A stretch of 49,296 bases of DNA from Pseudomonadales bacterium (lineage in GTDB: Bacteria; Pseudomonadota; Gammaproteobacteria; Pseudomonadales; Pseudohongiellaceae), in contig JALRKV010000019.1 of assembly GCA_023254735.1 (NCBI GenBank), positions 1 to 49,296 on the forward strand, in the 5' to 3' direction. The notes beneath the pieces were generated by a model. The model saw only the letters and a program-made list of their open reading frames with translations. It was not told the DNA's origin and searched no databases. This document shows, piece by piece, positions 43,919 through 49,296 of the stretch. How positions within the stretch are numbered: the first letter of the stretch is position 1; each line of letters starts with the position of its first letter. Made by a program: the position numbers and the translations under genes.

Positions 43919-45028
43919 ATGCAAACGCCAAGGAGACAACTAGCAACGACAAAAGCGCACCGTCGGTGCAACGCTGCCTGCGTGCTTGTCTTCGCGTGCA
44001 CCGCATTCGCTCTTAGCACTTTCGCAGCAGAGGCACCCAATCATTTCAACGAAACGCGCGCTCAGGCGCTTCTTCTAGCCGGTCAGGCCGCGCTAGAGGA
44101 CGGCGACCTGACCCTCGCGCAAACCAACCTAGACCAAGCAATCCAGCTTCTCAAGATCAACGAAGGGCTCTATTCGACCGAGCAGCTGGCGCCGATCGAA
44201 CAGCTCATGTGGGCTCAAATGCGCGCCGGGCTCTGGACTCAGCTCGACACGAGTCTTGGGTACTACTACTGGCTCTTGGAGCGCATCGAGGCAACGACGC
44301 TCGACGCACAGCTCGCCATCGCTAAAAACATGCGCAGCCTCTATCTCGAGGCCGCTGCGCACCCCAGCAATCCGATGCCGCCGCGGCATCTCAGTGCAGC
44401 GCTGCGCACGAACTGGCAGACTATTAGCTATATAGAAGCCACGTTGGGCGCACAACACTCAGCTCTGATCCCTTGGCTTTACGACGGACTGCTCCTCCAG
44501 TTTATCGAGAGCCGTTTAAACGAGCGACAGGGGCTCACCAATTATCAATACAAAACCGATGGCAGCGAGTTTATCAGCGGCTGGTCACTGTCACGCAGAG
44601 AGGCTAAAGAGGCGAGTCATTCGATTGGACTGTCGCTACTCGACAGAATAGAGACACTCTCGCGCACCTCGATTCAAGCAGAGAGCGCGCAAGCGGATGG
44701 TCGAGGAAACACCTCGGCAAGCGATGACCCGCGACTTCAGCAGCTCGACGCCGCGCTGGCGCTTTATCGAGGAGACTGGGAGAGGCTGTCGAATAACGAA
44801 AACGGCGCTGGGGAGTACTACGCAGAAGCCGACAAGCTCGTCACATTTCGCAACGTGCCGCGCGCGCCCGAATTCCTTCCTCGTGGTTCTTTCGAGACTG
44901 ACCCAAAGGTTCTCGCAGGCGCAACCAACGCATCAAGAGACACGGCTGTGCAACCCTGGGCAGAGCGCTTTCCGGGCGTGACCCAACGGGTAATCAACGC
45001 ACTCGCGAGTTCGGGAGGAAGACTATGA
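43919..45028 (+). CDS. Exported helical-repeat protein of unknown function
   Basis: A 369-aa protein with an N-terminal hydrophobic segment (about 20-38, ending TFA-A) after a basic stretch, so probably exported. Residues 45-130 look like TPR-type helical hairpins (QALLLAGQAALEDGDLTLAQTNLDQAI). The rest is helical, with no recognised catalytic motif. Its last 4 bases overlap the start of a lipoprotein gene (ATGA), implying coupled translation. The family is unknown to me. Confidence 0.75.
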   Translation: MQTPRRQLATTKAHRRCNAACVLVFACTAFALSTFAAEAPNHFNETRAQALLLAGQAALEDGDLTLAQTNLDQAIQLLKINEGLYSTEQLAPIEQLMWAQMRAGLWTQLDTSLGYYYWLLERIEATTLDAQLAIAKNMRSLYLEAAAHPSNPMPPRHLSAALRTNWQTISYIEATLGAQHSALIPWLYDGLLLQFIESRLNERQGLTNYQYKTDGSEFISGWSLSRREAKEASHSIGLSLLDRIETLSRTSIQAESAQADGRGNTSASDDPRLQQLDAALALYRGDWERLSNNENGAGEYYAEADKLVTFRNVPRAPEFLPRGSFETDPKVLAGATNASRDTAVQPWAERFPGVTQRVINALASSGGRL

Positions 45029-45297
45029 AAAAGCGCTGGTTTTTACCCGTTTCGGCTTTACTCGCCGGCATCCTCCTCAGCGCCTGCGCCGCAAAGCCCG
45101 GTGGCTATGTCCGCAAACTGCCCACTGACGCCGAGGTGGCGCAGTACAATGCCTCCGTCGAGCCGGAGGAGCGCATCGTCTGCCGGCGCGAAACGCCTGT
45201 CGGCACCAACGTGCCTCGTAGAATGTGTCGGTATATCCGCGACATCGAGGAAACCTCACGCTTCCACCGCGAGCAACTTAAGCGCGCTCTTCGCTGA
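45025..45297 (+). CDS. Small lipoprotein of unknown function
   Basis: A 90-aa lipoprotein with lipobox LSAC (Cys21 or near). The mature part has two Cys in ERIVCRRETPVGTNVPRRMCRY, then a charged helix FHREQLKRAL. The C-x14-C pattern with VGTNVPRR is shared with small gammaproteobacterial lipoproteins I have no name for. AGGAAG precedes the ATG. It overlaps the 369-aa gene by 4 nt and so probably works with it. Confidence 0.78.
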   Translation: MKKRWFLPVSALLAGILLSACAAKPGGYVRKLPTDAEVAQYNASVEPEERIVCRRETPVGTNVPRRMCRYIRDIEETSRFHREQLKRALR

Positions 45298-45328
45298 ATC
45301 TTTCTAGCCAAAAAGCCCCCAAAAGCAA

Positions 45329-45358
45329 TTGCACAGACGATTCTTATCCCTGTATAGT
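45329..45358 (+). promoter_or_regulatory. Promoter of the second TonB receptor
   Basis: TTGCAC (45329-45334), 18-bp spacer, TATAGT (45353-45358). It predicts a leader of about 130 nt before the receptor gene. Confidence 0.5.
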
Positions 45359-45396
45359 CTATGAGTTCAGCGCAAATGTGCAGGTTTTTATTGTTG

Positions 45397-45482
45397 AGAG
45401 AGAGTCTGCCTTACTCTTTCTGAATTAACTAAAGACGCAGTCCGCTGATATAAATCACACATTAATTACTTGTAAAAAGTAA
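45397..45482 (+). promoter_or_regulatory. Structured leader of the second TonB receptor
   Basis: Two hairpins: AGAGAGAGT/ACTCTTTCT (45397-45405, 45413-45421; one G-U pair) and TTACTT/AAGTAA (45466-45471, 45477-45482). The second stem overlaps the first base of the AGGGAG ribosome site, so pairing could limit ribosome access. No known riboswitch class is recognised. Confidence 0.4.
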
Positions 45483-45494
45483 GGGAGTAGACGT

Positions 45495-48400
45495 ATGCGC
45501 AGAATTTGCCCCAACCCACGCAGGGCGATTACACTCGCGGTGATGGCGGGCCTCAGCTTCCAAGCGGCCGCACAAGACGCCGGCATCGAGGAGGTTATAG
45601 TCACCGGTTCCTACATTAAAGGGTCCCCATTAGACGCACCATCGCCAGTAACCACAATCGACCGCGATAGCATTGAGTCACAGGGTGCGTCCGGCATATG
45701 GGACTTGATTCGCAACCTCGACGTGAACCAGGGTTCAGACACCAGCACCGCTGGTACTAACGACGCCGGCCAGCTCACTGGCACTGCCTCGATTAACCTT
45801 CGCAATCTGGGCGGTAATTCGACACTCACGCTAATCAACGGCAAACGCTTCACGCCAGCCGCGGTAGTTACGAGCTCGGGTCAGGAATTCGTCGACATCA
45901 ATACGATCCCTCTTGTTATGACAGACAGAGTCGAAGTACTCACCGACGGTGGGTCGGCTCTATATGGCTCCGATGCGGTGGCTGGTGTGGTGAACCTCGT
46001 CATGCGCACCGATTTCGAAGGCATCGAGCTCTTTGCCGACACTCAGGGAATCGAGGAATCAGGCGGCACTTACGAAAATACGTTTAGTGGCATCTGGGGC
46101 ACAAGCTTCAACGAGGGCGCAACACGCCTCGTGATCTCAGGCGAGTACTTCGAACGAGATCCGGTAAAGCTCGAAGACGCGCAGTATTTCGAGGCAGGTC
46201 GCACAATAGCGAATGGTGCAGTTGGAGCGTTTAGAGTCAGTGGGCCACTGGGCGCAGGGTTCAATCGAGCCTACATCGATCTTCCGTTAACTCAGCAGCA
46301 AACCATGGAGCGCATGACGCTTGGAGAGTCTGTCTCAGGAACCGCAGGGGTTGTCTTCTCTGATCCGCTTTGTGAATCATTGTCCGGTGAGGCCGGCAAT
46401 TTTTATGTCGACAATACCTACACCGAATTTGGTCGACGCACAGGGAATTGCTCTGAAAATAACCTCGACAATCAATTCATCTCGATAGGGCAAGAGCGAG
46501 CCAGCCTCGCAGTATCGTTTGAACACACTTTCAGTGAAGGTGCAGAGTTCTACTCCTTTTTACAACATTCCGAAATTGATACTACCAGAGAGTGGGATGG
46601 GATAGCGTTCTCTCGTACATTGCACCTGGTCCCTGGTCCTGCGACTTTGGGCTTACTCGCACCTTATGCCGGGAATGCACCTGTTGCAGCGCCCGCAGCA
46701 AACAACCCTAATCTCGCCTCCAACGGCGGATTCGGAGAGGGGTACTACGGCGGTGGGGTCCAGACAGGATGGCCTAGAAATGGTGAGGGTCAGATAACGC
46801 GAAACATGACCTCAGGCGTGCAAGCCGGATTACGCGGTGAATTTTCGATCAACAATGATCGCGTGTTAAACTATGATGTTAGCGCCTCATGGAGTAGCTC
46901 CAGTATTGAGCAGGATTACAGAACCCTAATCAGAGATCGTACAGAGCGAGCATTAGTAGGCTTGGGTGGCGCAAATTGTACTCCCAACGGCACGCCAAAC
47001 CTTAATTACGAAGCTATTCCAGCCCTCTCGGGTTTAGCTGCTCTCACTGGGCTGGTATTCCCAAACTATGTGCTCAACACAAAAGAGACGCAGTCATTAG
47101 CCTTAACTAGCACGAATCATGGCCAGGACGGATGCCAATTCTTCAATCCGTTCTTGACGTCTCTGACTGATCCCAGCCTAGCCAATGATCCAGCGCTAAT
47201 CGACTGGATGCAAGCAGACATCCTTCGCTCTGACAAGCGCAACTCGCTACTTGTATTGGATGCAATCGTATCCGGCGAATTGTTCGAAATGGATGGTGGC
47301 ACTGCAGCCTTCGCCGCAGGCCTTCAGCGCCGCGAACGCAATGCAAGAAGCATCGCGCCTGAGATTAACCTCCCGGGCATAACCGTCATCAGTGGCTATG
47401 AGCCAGGATTATTCGGTGCTCCAAATCAGTTCTTAACGGAAATCACTAACAACTTGGAATGTTCGAACTGCGCCTTTAATTTCGATGATACAAGGAACGT
47501 TAATGCCGCCTTCCTCGAGCTTTCGCTGCCGTTTATTGACAATGTGGAAACGCAAATAGCGCTGCGTTGGGAAGACTATGGGGGCGCAATCGGTAGCAAC
47601 CTTTCTCCCAAAGTCGCCATGAGCTGGCGCCCGATGGAAGACTTGCTGCTACGTGGCTCTTACTCGCAGTCGTTCCGAGCACCTAACATTGGTGTCGTGA
47701 ATCAGGCGTTTGATGCATTCGGCACGACTATTCTTGATCCTTTACGCAATCAAGATGTCCGAGCTGGATTGCTCCCTCCGACCACCGAGAATGCGTTAGC
47801 GAATAGCAGCTACACTGTAGGATCTCCGAATCCAAATTTGGGCAATGAAACCGCAGACACCTACAACATCGGCTTCCAGTGGACACCTAGCGGTAAGCTC
47901 GACGGCCTTCGCGTTGGCGCCGATATCTGGCGATTCGAAATAGAAGACCGCGTACTTCCGTTGATTCCAAGAGCGGCGATCAATCCTGAGATAGAGAAAT
48001 TCCTATCTGTTGTAGGTGACCCTACTAAGTACATATTGAATGACACTATCGATATTGATAACCGAGGACCCGATGGCCAGCCGGTAGCTTGTAACCCCGA
48101 TGACATCGCTGCCCAGTTTGGCGCGGGCTCGCCAGAGCGTAGAAACTGCGTTGTTAATCCTGCAGCCTACGTTGTGGATGGCGTTCAGCGCACTGCTAAC
48201 GATGATAACGGTGGTCTAACCACTTTGGTGCTTCCAGCTGTGAATTCTGGAAACTTCGAAGTGCAAGGTATCGATGTATCGCTCGGTTACTCGTGGAGCT
48301 CCAACTACGGTATGTTTAACCTCGGCCTGAACTATACGCATGTAGATCGATACTTGGTTAAGAACGTGCCTGGTCTAGAACTCGGACTGCAGTCTACCGG

Positions 48401-48815
48401 AGTTTTCGATGCTGCTGGAGTAGACGGTGAAACAGCTATTGTGCGCGAGGTTCCGGATAACAAAGGAACGATCACCGTAAACTGGGCAAAAGATAACCAC
48501 AGAGTCGCATTGTTTAATCGGCACATTGGGTCCTTCCAAGTTCTGTCGCACAATCAGTTTATGCAGAACCCTCAGAATACCGACGTTCTGAAATCTTTCG
48601 CCAAGCCGAAGGTTGATAGCTACAACACAATCGATCTGCAATACAGCTACACGATGGCGTGGGACAACAGCAATCTCGGAACGAGCGTATTCACGGTGGG
48701 CGTCAATGACCTCACAGATGCAGATATTCCTCTCTACAGACGAGACGATTACAATGCCTCTGTCTTCGATGCTCGCGGTCGCCGCTGGTACGCGCGTATT
48801 CTGCATCAGTTTTAG
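45495..48815 (+). CDS. TonB-dependent outer-membrane receptor, large type
   Basis: An 1106-aa receptor with signal peptide (about 1-26), TonB box IEEVIVTG (31-38), a plug domain (SPLDAPSPVTTIDRDSI to about 180, with LINGKRF, DGGSALYGSDAVAGVVNL) and a C-terminal barrel ending ARILHQF. The size and the plug pattern resemble large receptors that take up peptides or oligomers in marine bacteria; the ligand is unknown. AGGGAG lies 7 nt before the ATG. Four Cys in the middle (near 500-545 and about 655) may form loop disulfides. It has its own promoter, a structured leader and tandem terminators, so it is a single-gene unit. Confidence 0.92.
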   Translation: MRRICPNPRRAITLAVMAGLSFQAAAQDAGIEEVIVTGSYIKGSPLDAPSPVTTIDRDSIESQGASGIWDLIRNLDVNQGSDTSTAGTNDAGQLTGTASINLRNLGGNSTLTLINGKRFTPAAVVTSSGQEFVDINTIPLVMTDRVEVLTDGGSALYGSDAVAGVVNLVMRTDFEGIELFADTQGIEESGGTYENTFSGIWGTSFNEGATRLVISGEYFERDPVKLEDAQYFEAGRTIANGAVGAFRVSGPLGAGFNRAYIDLPLTQQQTMERMTLGESVSGTAGVVFSDPLCESLSGEAGNFYVDNTYTEFGRRTGNCSENNLDNQFISIGQERASLAVSFEHTFSEGAEFYSFLQHSEIDTTREWDGIAFSRTLHLVPGPATLGLLAPYAGNAPVAAPAANNPNLASNGGFGEGYYGGGVQTGWPRNGEGQITRNMTSGVQAGLRGEFSINNDRVLNYDVSASWSSSSIEQDYRTLIRDRTERALVGLGGANCTPNGTPNLNYEAIPALSGLAALTGLVFPNYVLNTKETQSLALTSTNHGQDGCQFFNPFLTSLTDPSLANDPALIDWMQADILRSDKRNSLLVLDAIVSGELFEMDGGTAAFAAGLQRRERNARSIAPEINLPGITVISGYEPGLFGAPNQFLTEITNNLECSNCAFNFDDTRNVNAAFLELSLPFIDNVETQIALRWEDYGGAIGSNLSPKVAMSWRPMEDLLLRGSYSQSFRAPNIGVVNQAFDAFGTTILDPLRNQDVRAGLLPPTTENALANSSYTVGSPNPNLGNETADTYNIGFQWTPSGKLDGLRVGADIWRFEIEDRVLPLIPRAAINPEIEKFLSVVGDPTKYILNDTIDIDNRGPDGQPVACNPDDIAAQFGAGSPERRNCVVNPAAYVVDGVQRTANDDNGGLTTLVLPAVNSGNFEVQGIDVSLGYSWSSNYGMFNLGLNYTHVDRYLVKNVPGLELGLQSTGVFDAAGVDGETAIVREVPDNKGTITVNWAKDNHRVALFNRHIGSFQVLSHNQFMQNPQNTDVLKSFAKPKVDSYNTIDLQYSYTMAWDNSNLGTSVFTVGVNDLTDADIPLYRRDDYNASVFDARGRRWYARILHQF

Positions 48816-48852
48816 ACCTTAGATTAATTAAGCTTAAGCCTTAAAAGAGGAC

Positions 48853-48891
48853 AAAAAGCCCGAAGCCTGCCTAGTAGTCTTCGGGCTTTTT
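48853..48891. terminator. Rho-independent terminator of the TonB receptor gene
   Basis: Perfect 13-bp arms AAAAAGCCCGAAG (48853-48865) and CTTCGGGCTTTTT (48879-48891) with a 13-nt loop. The A and T tracts make it work in both directions. Confidence 0.92.
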
Positions 48892-48913
48892 CCTTTAAGC
48901 TCAAGTTCCGATT

Positions 48914-48953
48914 AAGCGCCCACCCTGTCCTCGGATAGGATAGGCGCTTTTTT
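48914..48953 (+). terminator. Second terminator
   Basis: AAGCGCC (48914-48920) and GGCGCTT (48943-48949) pair, with an inner stem CCTGTCC/GGATAGG, and a T-run to 48953. Acts as backup to the preceding terminator. Confidence 0.8.
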
Positions 48954-49064
48954 AATGGCTGTGATTTTTTCAGTTATACTCTCCTGGTTCTTCCGACTTA
49001 CGGCACCCATGAGAACCCATGCGTCATTGCGTCGGCACCCAATTCAGCTCTACTGGAGAATTCG

Positions 49065-49296
49065 ATGAACACCAGAATGAAACTATTACCTGCACTTATT
49101 GCTCTCGGTCTCGGCCTTGGCGCCTGCAGCGACGACGCCGCGCCTCTTGCCTCTAACAGCGACAACTCTGAAGCGGTCGTAGCATCTGTGCAACCCGAGC
49201 TCGGCAATTTCGGAATCGATCTTAGCCAACAAGATCCCAACACAAAGCCCGGCGACGATTTTTTCCGCTTCGCTAACGGCAAATGGCTCGACGAGT
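49065..49296 (+). CDS. M13-family metallopeptidase lipoprotein (5' part only)
   Basis: The first 77 residues of a gene cut by the window end. The lipobox LGAC is preceded by a hydrophobic stretch, so it is a lipoprotein. NTKPGDDFFRFANGKWLDE matches the beginning of neprilysin-like M13 peptidases (PepO type), which start with a D-x-F-x-x-x-NG-x-W segment. GGAG lies about 9 nt before the ATG. The zinc site lies beyond the window. It probably degrades peptides in the periplasm. Confidence 0.85.
   Translation, partial: MNTRMKLLPALIALGLGLGACSDDAAPLASNSDNSEAVVASVQPELGNFGIDLSQQDPNTKPGDDFFRFANGKWLDE

Overview
This 49.3 kb window (roughly mid-50s % GC by eye) looks like chromosome of a free-living, probably marine, gammaproteobacterium. 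The main evidence is the conserved block ubiI/ubiH-pepP-TIGR02449-zapA-6S RNA-ygfA, E. coli-type LexA boxes, and a secreted complement rich in TonB receptors, peptidases and beta-propeller proteins. I see no prophage, complete insertion sequence, tRNA, rRNA or CRISPR array. The genus cannot be fixed from the sequence alone.

Layout. 1-6.1 kb: a TonB-dependent receptor with a strikingly acidic loop, convergent with a DUF5916-type outer-membrane protein and a periplasmic glycerophosphodiesterase. 6.2-12.5 kb: a tight minus-strand operon of four genes (unknown helical protein, D-cysteine desulfhydrase-like PLP enzyme, beta-propeller lipoprotein, and a secreted fusion of M1-like peptidase, M28 peptidase and PDZ domain). 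12.5-17.6 kb: a periplasmic PaoABC-like molybdenum hydroxylase (Tat-exported 2Fe-2S subunit, molybdopterin subunit, FAD subunit with an extra four-cysteine loop) followed by a b-type cytochrome that could pass its electrons to quinone; a REP-like palindrome lies just beyond. 17.6-18.3 kb is a 700 bp regulatory region. 18.3-24.5 kb is gltBD (NADPH glutamate synthase).

24.5-27.9 kb: an ABC exporter with a small zinc-ribbon membrane protein, a secreted methyltransferase-like protein and a 62-aa orphan. 28-35 kb: two ubiquinone hydroxylases (ubiI, ubiH) separated by a MaoC hydratase and a DUF1499 lipoprotein, then pepP, and divergently the TIGR02449-zapA-6S RNA-ygfA unit. 35.1-41 kb: an SOS mutasome in which imuA-imuB and dnaE2 are convergent, each with its own LexA box; the dnaE2 box is the core of a 44-bp near-perfect palindrome touching the start codon. 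41-49.3 kb: accessory secreted proteins (a 326-aa family, a serine hydrolase, a 369-aa repeat protein with a lipoprotein partner), a second large TonB receptor with a structured leader, tandem terminators, and the start of an M13-type metallopeptidase.

Together the genes suggest an aerobic, peptide- and organic-matter-using heterotroph with respiratory quinone metabolism and LexA-controlled mutagenesis. The most notable loci are the M1-M28-PDZ operon, the Mo-hydroxylase with its cytochrome, and the palindrome-embedded LexA site of dnaE2.
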